This document shows positions 8,619 to 16,978 of a stretch of DNA of 64,000 bases, one piece after another. The DNA lies in assembly GCA_964427415.1 (NCBI GenBank), contig CAYRUH010000006.1, forward strand, positions 1 through 64,000, given 5' to 3'. Source of the stretch: Lentisalinibacter sp964427415 (lineage in GTDB: Bacteria > Pseudomonadota > Gammaproteobacteria > Steroidobacterales > Woeseiaceae). The stretch's first letter is position 1. Each line of letters opens with the position of its first letter. The position numbers and the translations under genes were made by a program. The notes beneath the pieces were generated by a model, which did not search any database, had not been told where the DNA came from, and worked only from the letters and a program-made list of their open reading frames with translations.

Positions 8619-9050
8619 CTACACGTCCGGCAGGGTCGCGATGCATTTAAGCTCGATGGCGATCGGCGTCGGCAGCCGATTCACCTCGACGGTGGTCCGG
8701 CAGGGGCCCTCGTCCGGGAAATACTCCCGGTATAGCCGGTTGAAGGTATCGAAGTCCCGCTCGATGTCGATCAGGAAGACGGTGACGTCCACGAGCCGGT
8801 CCCAGCCGGAACCGGCCGCCGCGAGCACACTCTTCACGTTACGGAATACGGCGTGGCACTGGGCCTCGATGTCGTATTCCACCACTCGCCCTTCGGCGTC
8901 CCGGCGCACGCCGGGTATGTCGCCGCCGGCCGGAGCCCGCGGACCCAGGCCGGACAGGAACAGCAGACCCCCGGCCCGCCTGGCATGGGGGTAGGCGCCT
9001 ACCGGCGGCGGCGCCTCACTCGTGCTTATGGCCCTGTCGTCTGATTCCAC
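8619..9050 (-). CDS. amnD: RidA-family 2-aminomuconate deaminase
   Basis: A 143-residue RidA/YjgF-fold protein. In nitrobenzoate, aminophenol and kynurenine meta pathways a RidA-like enzyme (NbaF/AmnD) hydrolyses 2-aminomuconate to 4-oxalocrotonate and ammonia, which fits the neighbouring ACMSD and dioxygenase. Visible family features are the GPRAPAGGDIPG loop, the central QCHAVFRNVKSVL helix and the C-terminal arginine/glutamate site in PCRTTVE and IAIELKC. The length exceeds housekeeping RidA (about 128) and matches the deaminase branch. The 2-aminomuconate semialdehyde dehydrogenase expected between ACMSD and this step is not in the window. It starts nine bases after apaH. Confidence 0.82.
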   Translation of the reverse strand: MESDDRAISTSEAPPPVGAYPHARRAGGLLFLSGLGPRAPAGGDIPGVRRDAEGRVVEYDIEAQCHAVFRNVKSVLAAAGSGWDRLVDVTVFLIDIERDFDTFNRLYREYFPDEGPCRTTVEVNRLPTPIAIELKCIATLPDV

Positions 9051-9059
9051 GCGGGGATT

Positions 9060-9887
9060 CTAGCGCGACTGGCCGCGGCATTTTACCTGCACCGGCTGCG
9101 CCTCCCGGTCGACGCGAAGCGCCGTCAGCGCGCGACCCCACACGCAGCCCGTGTCCAGGCACAGCAGGTGCGGCTCATTGATCAGTCCCAGCGCAGACCA
9201 GTGTCCGAAGACGATACGTGTGCCGGCCAATGCCCGGTCGCGCGCCCGGTACCAGGGCGTGAGCTTCGCCGGGGCGCCGTCCGGCGGGCCCGTGTAGTTG
9301 AAGTCGAGTCTGCCCTTGCGCGTGAGCATGCGCATGCGGGTGAGTACGTTCACGATGAAGCGCCATCGCGGCACGCCGTGCAGGTCGCCGCGCCAGCGGT
9401 CGGGTTCGTCGCCGTAAAGATGCGCCAGCAGATTGGACGGGCGCGGGCCTCTCAGTACCGCTTCCACCTCGCTTGCCAGGCCGAGGACGGTGTCGAGGTC
9501 CCAGGTCGGCAGCACGCCCGCGTGAACGAGCACCGTGTCCAGGCCCTCGTCGTAGTGCACCAGCGGGCGGTTCTGCAGCCAGTCGATGAGCTCGTCGCAG
9601 TCGTGGGCGCGGAGAATGGGTTTCATGGCGAGGGAGGCCGAGCGTCTTGCGGCGGTGCGCTCATGGGCGATCACCAGCAGGTGCAGATCGTGGTTGCCCA
9701 GCACGGTCACCACGGCGTCGCCCAGGGAGTGGACGAAACGCAGCGTCTTCAGCGACTTCGGTCCCCGGTTGACCAGGTCGCCGGCGAGCCAGAGCGTGTC
9801 CCGGCCCGGGTCGAAGTCCAGTTTGTCCAGCAGGCGCCGGAAGGGATCGTAGCAGCCCTGCAGGTCGCCGATGGCATAGACCGCCAT
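9060..9887 (-). CDS. apaH: Symmetrical bis(5'-nucleosyl)-tetraphosphatase
   Basis: ApaH hydrolyses Ap4A to two ADP, removing the stress alarmone and noncanonical RNA caps. The 275-residue protein has the metallophosphatase motifs GDLQGCYDPF near the N-terminus, GDLVNRGP and GNHDLH, with the conserved distal histidine in VLVHAGVLP. I chose ATG 9887 (MAVYAIGD), the family start; upstream in-frame sequence belongs to the spacer and to antisense apaG. It follows apaG as in E. coli and Pseudomonas, where folA is the next gene; here the kynurenine cluster comes first. Confidence 0.96.
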   Translation of the reverse strand: MAVYAIGDLQGCYDPFRRLLDKLDFDPGRDTLWLAGDLVNRGPKSLKTLRFVHSLGDAVVTVLGNHDLHLLVIAHERTAARRSASLAMKPILRAHDCDELIDWLQNRPLVHYDEGLDTVLVHAGVLPTWDLDTVLGLASEVEAVLRGPRPSNLLAHLYGDEPDRWRGDLHGVPRWRFIVNVLTRMRMLTRKGRLDFNYTGPPDGAPAKLTPWYRARDRALAGTRIVFGHWSALGLINEPHLLCLDTGCVWGRALTALRVDREAQPVQVKCRGQSR

Positions 9888-9922
9888 GCTACGGTCTCCG
9901 CTGTCGTGGCCGCGGGCGCTGC

Positions 9923-9946
9923 CTAGTGTCCCGTCCGCGACACTAG
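9923..9946. repeat. Short palindromic repeat copy 1 (CTAGTGTC/GACACTAG)
   Basis: CTAGTGTC (9923-9930) and GACACTAG (9939-9946) are perfect inverted arms around CCGTCCGC. The apaG stop codon (TAG, minus) lies in the right arm. The element recurs almost intact at 17661 (between murU and lipB) and partly at 41646. The sites are always at gene ends, as expected of a small dispersed repeat that may act as a transcript hairpin. Confidence 0.6.
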
Positions 9947-10326
9947 TGCAGCAGGCCCGGTACGGCCAGGGTGAATGGCGCGATGGGGGCGTCGAAGCGC
10001 ACGCCGTCGTCGGCCAGCATCTGGTAACTGCCCTCCATGCTGCCCACGGGCGTCTCGAGCACCGTGCCGCTGGAGTAGCGGAACTGCTCCCCCGGGCTGA
10101 GATGGGGCTGCTCGCCAACGACGCCGTCGCCGCGGACTTCCTGCACCTTGCCGTTGGCATCTGTGATGATCCAGTGCCGACTGAGCAGGGCTGCGGCCAC
10201 GTCGCCCTGGTTGGCGATGGTGATCGTATAGGAGAAAACGTAGCGGTCCAGCGCCGGTTCCGATTGCTCGTCCAGAAAGTTGGTGCGGACATCTACGCTG
10301 ATGTGGTGATTCGGCTTGTCGCTCAT
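9943..10326 (-). CDS. apaG: ApaG domain protein
   Basis: A 127-residue single-domain ApaG protein with an immunoglobulin-like fold. Diagnostic segments are YVFSYTITIANQG near residue 30, the RHWIITDANGK strand, VVGEQPHLSPGEQFRYSSG and the MEGSY turn. The cellular role is unclear; old annotations mention Co2+ and Mg2+ efflux from a Salmonella phenotype, but the protein has no membrane segments. It sits between rsmA and apaH in the conserved operon, and its stop codon is embedded in the short palindromic repeat. Confidence 0.95.
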   Translation of the reverse strand: MSDKPNHHISVDVRTNFLDEQSEPALDRYVFSYTITIANQGDVAAALLSRHWIITDANGKVQEVRGDGVVGEQPHLSPGEQFRYSSGTVLETPVGSMEGSYQMLADDGVRFDAPIAPFTLAVPGLLH

Positions 10327-10393
10327 GTCGTCTCAGCTGGCCTCCCGGCTGGCCTCTCGCTGGCAAAGTGGGGCCGGCATCCCGTTCGGGGCG

Positions 10394-11221
10394 TCATTCT
10401 AGCGCATCGCCCCGCTCGCGCAGTGCCCGGTTTGCGAGCCGGGCGAATTCCTCCGGCGCGAGGCGTTCCGGGCGCAGCGCCGGGTCGATGCCCTCGTCGG
10501 CGATGGCCTCAGCGGTGAGCCACGCGCCAAGCGCGTTGCGCAGCGTCTTGCGTCGGCGCGAGAAGGCGCCGGTCACCAGTGCGGCGAACTGTCTCTCGTC
10601 GCCGACCTCCAGCGGCCGCGTGCGGGGCAGCAGCCGCACGACGCTGGACTGCACCCGTGGCGGGGGCCGGAAGGCCTCGGGCGGTACGTCGAACAGACGC
10701 TCGACTTCCATGGAGCAGGCCAGCATCACCGTAAGACGGCCGTATTGCTTGCTACCGGGGGCGGCCGCCATGCGGTCCACCACCTCCTTCTGCAGCATGA
10801 AGTGCATGTCGCGTATCGCCCGTCGCTGCTCGACGAGATGGAACAGGAGCGGGGTCGAGATGTTGTAGGGCAGGTTGCCCACGACGCGCAGATCTTCGCC
10901 CAGCGCGGCGAAGTCGAACTTCAGGGCATCGGCCTGGTGGAGGGTGACGTGGGCTTCGCCGGCGTAGCGGTAGCGCAGCGCCGCCGCCAGGTCCCGGTCG
11001 ATCTCGACGGCGTCCAGTGTGACGGGCAGGGCGGCGAGCGGCGCCGTGAGAATGCCTTCGCCGGGGCCGATTTCCACCAGGTGGTCGCCCTCGGCGGGCC
11101 CGATCGCGGCGACGATGCCCGATACCACCGAGAGGTCGCGCAGAAAGTGCTGGCCGAAACGCTTGCGCGGCCGATGGCTCAACGGACGCTCATCCGCTCC
11201 GCCCGGCGAGTTGCGCGGCAT
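10394..11221 (-). CDS. rsmA: 16S rRNA dimethyladenosine transferase
   Basis: RsmA (KsgA) dimethylates A1518 and A1519 of 16S rRNA during late 30S assembly, using SAM. The 275-residue protein shows the N-terminal RKRFGQHFL signature, the SAM motif EIGPGEGILT, the acidic strand end (AVEID) and the NLPYNIS catalytic motif. The start is uncertain: ATG 11221 and ATG 11233 both overlap the pdxA 3' end, while TTG 11179 lies closer to the conserved N-terminus. The order surA-pdxA-rsmA-apaG-apaH is standard for gammaproteobacteria. Confidence 0.95.
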   Translation of the reverse strand: MPRNSPGGADERPLSHRPRKRFGQHFLRDLSVVSGIVAAIGPAEGDHLVEIGPGEGILTAPLAALPVTLDAVEIDRDLAAALRYRYAGEAHVTLHQADALKFDFAALGEDLRVVGNLPYNISTPLLFHLVEQRRAIRDMHFMLQKEVVDRMAAAPGSKQYGRLTVMLACSMEVERLFDVPPEAFRPPPRVQSSVVRLLPRTRPLEVGDERQFAALVTGAFSRRRKTLRNALGAWLTAEAIADEGIDPALRPERLAPEEFARLANRALRERGDALE

Positions 11222-12182
11222 GGCGCAGCGCAATCCCGAGGCTGGCCGGGTCGGCGCGGCCGGTACCGGCGAGGGACAGTGCCGTGCCGTGGTCCACCGA
11301 GGTGCGCACGATGGGCAGGCCGAGCGTGATGTTCACGGCCTTGCCGAATCCGGCGTACTTGATCACGGGCAGACCCTGGTCGTGATACATGGCCAGCACC
11401 GCGTCCGCCTTGCCGGCCGTGTCCAGAAAAGCGGTATCGGCGGAGACCGGACCCTCGATGGCGACGCCGCGCGCCCGCAGGGCGTTCAGTGCCGGAGCGA
11501 TAACGTCGATCTCCTCCCGCCCCAGGTGACCCGCCTCGCCGGCATGCGGGTTCAGGCCGCAGACCCGGATCTTCGGATCGTCGATGCCGAAACGCCGGCG
11601 CAGGTCGCCGTGCAGCACGTCGATGATCCGCGTGAGCCGTTCGGCCGTAATCGCCGCCGGGACGTCGGCCAGCGGCAGGTGGGTGGTCGCCAGCGCGATG
11701 CGGAGCTCGTCGGTGGCAAGCATCATCACCGGCAGCGGGGCGCCCGTGGTCTCGGCCAGGAACTCCGTGTGGCCGCTGAATACGAGCCCGGCCTCGTTGA
11801 TGACGCTCTTCTGCAGCGGCGCGGTCACCAGCGCATCGAATTCGCCGTCGAGGCAGGCCCGGGCCGCCCACTCCAGCCCGGCCAGCAGCGCGCTGGCGTT
11901 CGCGGGATCCGGCGTGCCGCGGCACTCGACGTTGGGCAGGGCGAACGACATAACGGGTATCTCGCCAGGCGTGTGGCCGCCCCGGCGGGGCTCGCCCCGG
12001 TGGTATTCGGGCAGCACCATCTCGATGCCCAGGACGGTGGCCCGCTCGGCCAGCTGGCGCCGGTCGCCGACCAGCACCGTCTCTGCGGGCAGTGGACCCG
12101 CAGCCAGCATGAGGCAGATATCGGGCCCGATGCCGGCCGGCTCACCGGCCGTCAGCACCAGGCGTGGGGCTGTGACCGCCAC
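11190..12182 (-). CDS. pdxA: 4-hydroxythreonine-4-phosphate dehydrogenase
   Basis: PdxA is the NAD-dependent dehydrogenase of the DXP-dependent pyridoxal phosphate route, acting before PdxJ. The 330-residue protein has TAGEPAGIGPD at the N-terminus, the substrate-binding SGHTEFLAE loop, the metal/substrate segment CGLNPHAGEAGHLG and the YHDQGLPVIK motif with SVDHGTAL near the C-terminus. It starts at GTG 12182, eight bases after the surA stop region, and its 3' end overlaps rsmA. The cluster supplies the PLP used by several enzymes in this window (kynU, cbs, metB, dat). Confidence 0.96.
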   Translation of the reverse strand: MAVTAPRLVLTAGEPAGIGPDICLMLAAGPLPAETVLVGDRRQLAERATVLGIEMVLPEYHRGEPRRGGHTPGEIPVMSFALPNVECRGTPDPANASALLAGLEWAARACLDGEFDALVTAPLQKSVINEAGLVFSGHTEFLAETTGAPLPVMMLATDELRIALATTHLPLADVPAAITAERLTRIIDVLHGDLRRRFGIDDPKIRVCGLNPHAGEAGHLGREEIDVIAPALNALRARGVAIEGPVSADTAFLDTAGKADAVLAMYHDQGLPVIKYAGFGKAVNITLGLPIVRTSVDHGTALSLAGTGRADPASLGIALRHAAQLAGRSG

Positions 12183-12189
12183 AGCCGCC

Positions 12190-13485
12190 TCAGATACGCT
12201 TGTCGACGAAGGCCTCGTCGCGCATGCGCCGAAGCCAGAGCTGGGTTTCCTCCTCCAGTTTGCCGGCCCGGATGCTGTTCACGCAGTTGCGTTCCCGCAC
12301 CTCTGCGGTGTTGTCGTAGACGCGCCGGTCCATAACCTCCAGGACATGCCAGCCGAAGCGGGAGCGAAACGGCTCGCTCACCTCACCGATCTCGAGCGAC
12401 TCCGCCACCTCGGCGAATTCGGGCACGAAGGTGCCGGGCGAGGCCCAGCCGAGGTCGCCGCCCTCCGCCGCGGATCCCGGGTCGTCCGAGTTGAGCTGGG
12501 CGAGGTCACCGAAGCTCTCGCCGGCCAGGATGCGCTCGCGCAGTTCGGCGAGCTGCTGGCGGGCGGTGGCGTCGTCGATGATCTCGTCGGGGCGGATCAG
12601 GATATGGCGGATGCGCGACTGGTCGACCTCGCTGCGGGCAATGGCGCCGCGCACGTCGTTTAGCTTGATGATATGGAAACCGCTTGCGTTGCGTATGGGT
12701 TCGGCGATCTCGCCGGGAGAGAGGTTATCGACCACCCCGGTGAACAGCGTGGGCAGCTGCGTGCCCTTGCGCCATCCCAGGTTGCCGCCTTCCAGCGCGT
12801 TCTGGGCGTCGGAATAACTGACCGCCGCCTGGGCGAAGTCGGCACCGTCCTTCAGTTCGTCGTACAGCCGGCGGGCTTCCACTTCGGCCTCGCGGAACTG
12901 GTCCGCGGTGGCGTTGGCGGGCACGCTGATCAGAATGTGGGAGATGTCGAACTCGGAGTTCGCGCCGACATTCTCCTGCAGGTTCTCAAGGCAGCGGTTG
13001 ATCTCGCGGTCGGAGACGTTGATGCGGCTCATCACGTCGACCTGGCGCAGCTGCTCCAGGGCCAGCTGATCGCGCATCTCCTCCCGGTACATCGTGTAGT
13101 CGAGGCCCTGGCCGGCCAGGGCCGCGGGCAGGTCGGTGAAGGAGATATTGTTGCGCCGGGCGACGTCTGCCAGCGCATTGTTGAGTATCTCGTCGGAGAT
13201 GCGGATGCCGATGCGCTCGGCGCGCTGGAGCTGGATGCGGTCGATGATCAGCCGCTCGAGGATCTGGTCGCGCAGCACTTCCTGAGGTGGCAGCTGCACA
13301 TTCTGCTCCTGCAGGCGCGTGAGCACCAGCTCGGTCTGGTTGTCGAGTTCGCTCTCCAGCACGACGCCCTCGTTGACGACGGCCACGATGCTGTCGAGGC
13401 GCTCGCTCTCCTGGGCGGACGTGACGCCGGCCGGGAGCATGGCGAGGGCGGTGAGAATGAGGCTGAGGCTGGCGGTTCTTTGCAT
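12190..13485 (-). CDS. surA: Periplasmic chaperone/peptidyl-prolyl isomerase
   Basis: SurA escorts outer-membrane proteins, including LptD encoded just upstream, through the periplasm. A Sec signal peptide (about residues 1-24, ending TSA) precedes the chaperone domain. Two parvulin domains follow at about 178-280 and 290-392, each with the ISHILI or IRHILI opening and the GGNLGW or GGDLGW motif. The 431-residue length is typical. A 23-bp inverted repeat separates it from lptD, so some transcripts may end or begin there. Confidence 0.97.
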   Translation of the reverse strand: MQRTASLSLILTALAMLPAGVTSAQESERLDSIVAVVNEGVVLESELDNQTELVLTRLQEQNVQLPPQEVLRDQILERLIIDRIQLQRAERIGIRISDEILNNALADVARRNNISFTDLPAALAGQGLDYTMYREEMRDQLALEQLRQVDVMSRINVSDREINRCLENLQENVGANSEFDISHILISVPANATADQFREAEVEARRLYDELKDGADFAQAAVSYSDAQNALEGGNLGWRKGTQLPTLFTGVVDNLSPGEIAEPIRNASGFHIIKLNDVRGAIARSEVDQSRIRHILIRPDEIIDDATARQQLAELRERILAGESFGDLAQLNSDDPGSAAEGGDLGWASPGTFVPEFAEVAESLEIGEVSEPFRSRFGWHVLEVMDRRVYDNTAEVRERNCVNSIRAGKLEEETQLWLRRMRDEAFVDKRI

Positions 13486-13521
13486 GAGAGGTGTAAAGCA
13501 GTTGGAGTTACGGGGACGACG

Positions 13522-13599
13522 GGGACGGACACCTGGATTCCCCCGACGACCGGGTCGCGTACCCTGGATTACTCCGGGGGGAATTCAGGTGTCCGTCCC
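13522..13599. repeat. 23-bp inverted repeat between lptD and surA
   Basis: GGGACGGACACCTGGATTC... at 13522-13544 pairs with 13577-13599 (22 of 23 positions; one G/A difference) around a 32-nt loop. It lies six bases after the lptD stop in an otherwise tight operon. The arm resembles the GGACGGACACCT-type repeats dispersed in many gammaproteobacteria, some mobilised by REP-associated transposases (recalled family resemblance, not verified). It could attenuate lptD-to-surA read-through or stabilise the lptD mRNA 3' end. Confidence 0.75.
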
Positions 13600-13604
13600 G
13601 TGAT

Positions 13605-15830
13605 TCAGTCGCGGGTATAACCCAGAATACCACGTTCCAGGAGTTCGTCCGCAGGGTCTCCGACACTCGTCAGACCCTTCAGTTCCAGCTGGATGGCGAT
13701 GGACGAATCGGTCGTACGGTCGCGGCGGCTGATGTAGCGGCGGGTGACCAGCCGGATGCTCCAGCAGCAGCTCTCGTACTCCACGCCGAGGAAGCGCTCC
13801 AGGGTGGTGTCCTCGCGCAACGAGTAGTTGTAGCGGCCGACCACGTTCCAGCGATCGCCGATCGGCCAGCTCCAGGAGACGTCCGTCTGCTCGATGGAGC
13901 CGCGGCGGAAGCGGTAGGAAAAATTCAGTACCCGGTCGTCGCCCGGGCGGTACTGCAGCCGGATCTCGGACCGGGTGGTCGTGTCGGCGTCCGAATTCCA
14001 CTGATGGCCCAGATCCAGATTCCAGTTGCCGTACACGTCGAACCCGAGCTCGGCGATGTAGTCCGACGAGTCGGCGGAGACGGGGTCCAGCCCGGGCAGG
14101 GTCACGCCCTGATTGCTCAGGTAGCGGGTCTGGCCGACAGTGGCGCGCAGCAGCTGGCGGCCGGTCGCCGCGTCGAGCAGCCGGGTGGTCACGCCCAGGC
14201 TGACCTGGTCGGTATCGGCCAGCCGGTCCGGTCCGACAAAGCGATTCTTGCGGAAGACCTGCACCAGGTTCAGGTCCGGTTCGATGGTGTCGAAGACCGG
14301 CTGATCCTGCTGGTCCGTGTAGGGCACGTGCACGTAGAGCACGCGGGGTTCCAGCGTCTGTATCCAGCCCTGGCGCTCGAGGCTGCGCTCGAGGGTCGCG
14401 CCGGCGTCCACGCTGAACAGTGGCACGGTGCGGCTCGGCGCGTCCTCCTGGCCGGGAGCCGTCTGGTCCAGACCGTAAGCCGCATGGTCCACCTCGATGC
14501 CGGGGCGCAGATACAGCCCCGGCCGCTCGATGGAGTATTCGAAGCGGGGGCGGGCGTTCAGCCGCCAGCCGGTGACCCCGGCGTCGCGGTCGAAATAGGC
14601 GAGCTCGGAGTCGATGCCCCAGGAAGGCCCGGTGCCCGTCGACGGCCAGTCGCCGGAGGCGATCAGACGCGGCAGCTGCCGGTAAGGCTCCTCCTCGTCG
14701 GTGACGGCGGAATCGATGGTCTGGAAAATGCGCAGATCGGCGGCCAGGTACCAGTGGCGGCCGGGCCGGTCGAAGCGCAGGCTCTGATTCAGGTGGGTGG
14801 TGCTGGCCTCGCTGAGACTGCCGCCCAGGTCCTCGAAGTAGTTGTCGTCGGAGACGCTGCGCACGTCGAGCAACGCCCGCCAGCGGTCGGCGATGATGGT
14901 GCGATCCTGCAGGCTCAGATAGACACGATCCTCGCCGGTCTCGTCGTCGCCGGGCAGGTACTCGAGTTCGGCGCTGCCCCGGCTGGAGCCGGTGAGCATG
15001 CGCAGCTCGGTGTTGAGCTGCATGCCCCGGCGGGTGAGCAGCCGGGGCGTGATCGTGGCGTCGTAGTTCGGGGCGATATTCCAGTAATAGGGGGCGCTTA
15101 CGTCCGTGCCGCTGCGCCCGCTGCTGCCGACGTCGGGGATCAGGAATCCCGACTTGCGGGCCGGGCTGATGGGAAAAGACAGCCAGGGGGCGTACAGGAT
15201 GGGCACGCCCTGGAACTCCAGCCGCACGTTGCGCGCGGTGCCAACGCCGTCTGCCGTGTCGAGGCGGATGCGCCGGCCGAGCAGTTGCCAGTCGTTCTTG
15301 CCCGGCGGGCAGGTGGTGTAGCTCACGTCTTCGAGCGTGAGCAGCCCGGATCGCTCGATCTGCAGCAGCCCGGCCTCGCCGCGGGAGCTGCGGGCCTCCA
15401 GGCCGAAGCGGGCATCCTCGAAGCGGATCAGGCCCTCGTCGTAGCTGAACCGGGCGAGATCGCTCTCCACGTCCGCATCGGGACCGCCGTAGCGCACGCC
15501 GTCGGCGAGGCTCAAGGCCCGCAGGGCCGGATCGTACGTGGCCCGATCGGCCTCCAGCAGAAAACCGGAGCGCTGCAGCCGCACGCCACCGCTGAGCGAG
15601 GCGCCGCCGCCGAGCTCGAGTTCGGCGGCGCCGGCCTGCAACTGAATTTGCCTGTCGCTCGCATCGGGATCGCCGGGCTGCGCCGGCGCATCGGGCACGG
15701 CGGCGTCTACTCCGGATGGCGCCGCCAGCGGGTCGGCCTGACAGTCCAGCCGATCCTGTGCGCGCGCAGGCAGGGAGGTCGCAACGAGCAGGCAGGCCAT
15801 TGCGGCGAGGCGGAGCGTACTGGGCAGCAA
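13605..15830 (-). CDS. lptD: LPS-assembly outer-membrane protein
   Basis: LptD forms the outer-membrane translocon that, with LptE, inserts lipopolysaccharide. A signal peptide ends in PARAQ, followed by the OstA/jelly-roll domain and a large C-terminal barrel rich in alternating aromatic strands. Four cysteines match the E. coli disulphide set: one soon after the signal peptide (RLDC), one in YTTCPPG, and the consecutive pair in ESCCW. The start is uncertain: TTG 15830 gives a charged n-region, whereas ATG 15800 gives a shorter signal lacking it. It is divergent from amgK, as in Pseudomonas. Confidence 0.93.
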   Translation of the reverse strand: MLPSTLRLAAMACLLVATSLPARAQDRLDCQADPLAAPSGVDAAVPDAPAQPGDPDASDRQIQLQAGAAELELGGGASLSGGVRLQRSGFLLEADRATYDPALRALSLADGVRYGGPDADVESDLARFSYDEGLIRFEDARFGLEARSSRGEAGLLQIERSGLLTLEDVSYTTCPPGKNDWQLLGRRIRLDTADGVGTARNVRLEFQGVPILYAPWLSFPISPARKSGFLIPDVGSSGRSGTDVSAPYYWNIAPNYDATITPRLLTRRGMQLNTELRMLTGSSRGSAELEYLPGDDETGEDRVYLSLQDRTIIADRWRALLDVRSVSDDNYFEDLGGSLSEASTTHLNQSLRFDRPGRHWYLAADLRIFQTIDSAVTDEEEPYRQLPRLIASGDWPSTGTGPSWGIDSELAYFDRDAGVTGWRLNARPRFEYSIERPGLYLRPGIEVDHAAYGLDQTAPGQEDAPSRTVPLFSVDAGATLERSLERQGWIQTLEPRVLYVHVPYTDQQDQPVFDTIEPDLNLVQVFRKNRFVGPDRLADTDQVSLGVTTRLLDAATGRQLLRATVGQTRYLSNQGVTLPGLDPVSADSSDYIAELGFDVYGNWNLDLGHQWNSDADTTTRSEIRLQYRPGDDRVLNFSYRFRRGSIEQTDVSWSWPIGDRWNVVGRYNYSLREDTTLERFLGVEYESCCWSIRLVTRRYISRRDRTTDSSIAIQLELKGLTSVGDPADELLERGILGYTRD

Positions 15831-15958
15831 GGTGAGATGAACTCGCTCGTGATTTTTTGCTACCTTGGCACAGTTTCCCGACCCCTTCAAACCGGTCGAT
15901 CCGCCTCCTGGCGCGGCCTGCGGGCCCCGCGGCGGCGCTGTTACGGAGTACCCCGGCA

Positions 15959-16978
15959 TTGCGTGACGACAGGCTGCGCGAGCTCGAGGAATGGCTGGTC
16001 CGCGATTGCGGGATGACCCTGGAGCGCCTGAGGCCGGCATCGGCGGATGCGAGTTTCCGCCGTTATTTCCGGGCGCGGAGCGGCGGGCGCACCTACATCG
16101 CGATGGACGCCCCGCCCGCCCGGGAAGACAGCGAGCCGTTCCTGCGGATCGCGGGCTGGCTGCAGGCCCTCGGGCTCACGGCGCCCCGCGTCCTTCAGGC
16201 CGACCTCGAGGCCGGATTCCTGTTGCTCACCGACCTCGGCGACGAGCTTTATCTGCATCGCCTCGAAGCCGAGCCCGGCGAGGCCGATCGGCTGTACGGT
16301 GCCGCCATTCGGGCGTTGGTGCGGCTGCAGCGCGGCGGCGCGCCCCACGCGCCGGAGCTGCCGCCCTACGACCGGGAGTTCCTGCATGCGGAGATGGCGC
16401 TATTCCGGGACTGGCTCTGCCAGCGGCACCTGGCGCTGGACTGGTCCGCGGCCGACGCGGCCGCCTGGGACGACGTCACGGAGCGGCTCGCTGCGAGCGC
16501 GCTGGCGCAGCCCTCGGTATTCGTCCACCGGGACTATCACTCCCGCAACCTCATGGTCACGGCCGAGCCGCCGGGCATACTGGATTTTCAGGATGCCATG
16601 CACGGTCCCGTCACCTACGACCTGGTCTCGCTGCTGAAGGACTGTTACATCACCTGGCCACGGCAGCGGCTGCTTGGCTGGGTGGACGTTTACCGTCAGG
16701 AGGCGCTTGCGGCGGGTGTCCGCCCTGGCGACGTGGCCGGCGAGGCCGGCGGCGGTTTCCTGCGCGCCTTCGACCTGATGGGCGTGCAGCGCCATCTCAA
16801 GGCGGCGGGTATCTTCGCCCGGCTCTGGCACCGGGACGGCAAGCCCGGCTATCTGGCCGACGTGCCCCGCACGCTCGCCTACGTGACCGCACTCGGCGCT
16901 GACTACCCTGAGCTCGGGTGGCTCTGCGCCCTGATCACCGAACGGGTGCTGCCCGCGCTGCCGGAACAGGCGCCGTGA
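15959..16978 (+). CDS. amgK: N-acetylmuramate/N-acetylglucosamine kinase
   Basis: AmgK phosphorylates MurNAc or GlcNAc at the anomeric position in the cell-wall recycling shortcut that bypasses de novo UDP-MurNAc synthesis and contributes to fosfomycin tolerance. The 339-residue aminoglycoside-phosphotransferase fold shows the ATP-lobe segment SFRRYF, the catalytic loop VFVHRDYHSRNLMV (HxDxxxxN) and the metal motif ILDFQDA. TTG 15959 has an upstream GGAG at 15945-15948; a later ATG at GMTLERL would remove a conserved helix. murU overlaps its stop as GTGA. Confidence 0.9.
   Translation: MRDDRLRELEEWLVRDCGMTLERLRPASADASFRRYFRARSGGRTYIAMDAPPAREDSEPFLRIAGWLQALGLTAPRVLQADLEAGFLLLTDLGDELYLHRLEAEPGEADRLYGAAIRALVRLQRGGAPHAPELPPYDREFLHAEMALFRDWLCQRHLALDWSAADAAAWDDVTERLAASALAQPSVFVHRDYHSRNLMVTAEPPGILDFQDAMHGPVTYDLVSLLKDCYITWPRQRLLGWVDVYRQEALAAGVRPGDVAGEAGGGFLRAFDLMGVQRHLKAAGIFARLWHRDGKPGYLADVPRTLAYVTALGADYPELGWLCALITERVLPALPEQAP

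Noticed and set aside
14004..16016. A 670-codon plus-strand open frame opposite lptD
   Set aside because: lptD has a signal peptide, barrel and four conserved cysteines. The opposite frame has no recognisable domain and overlaps the start of amgK.
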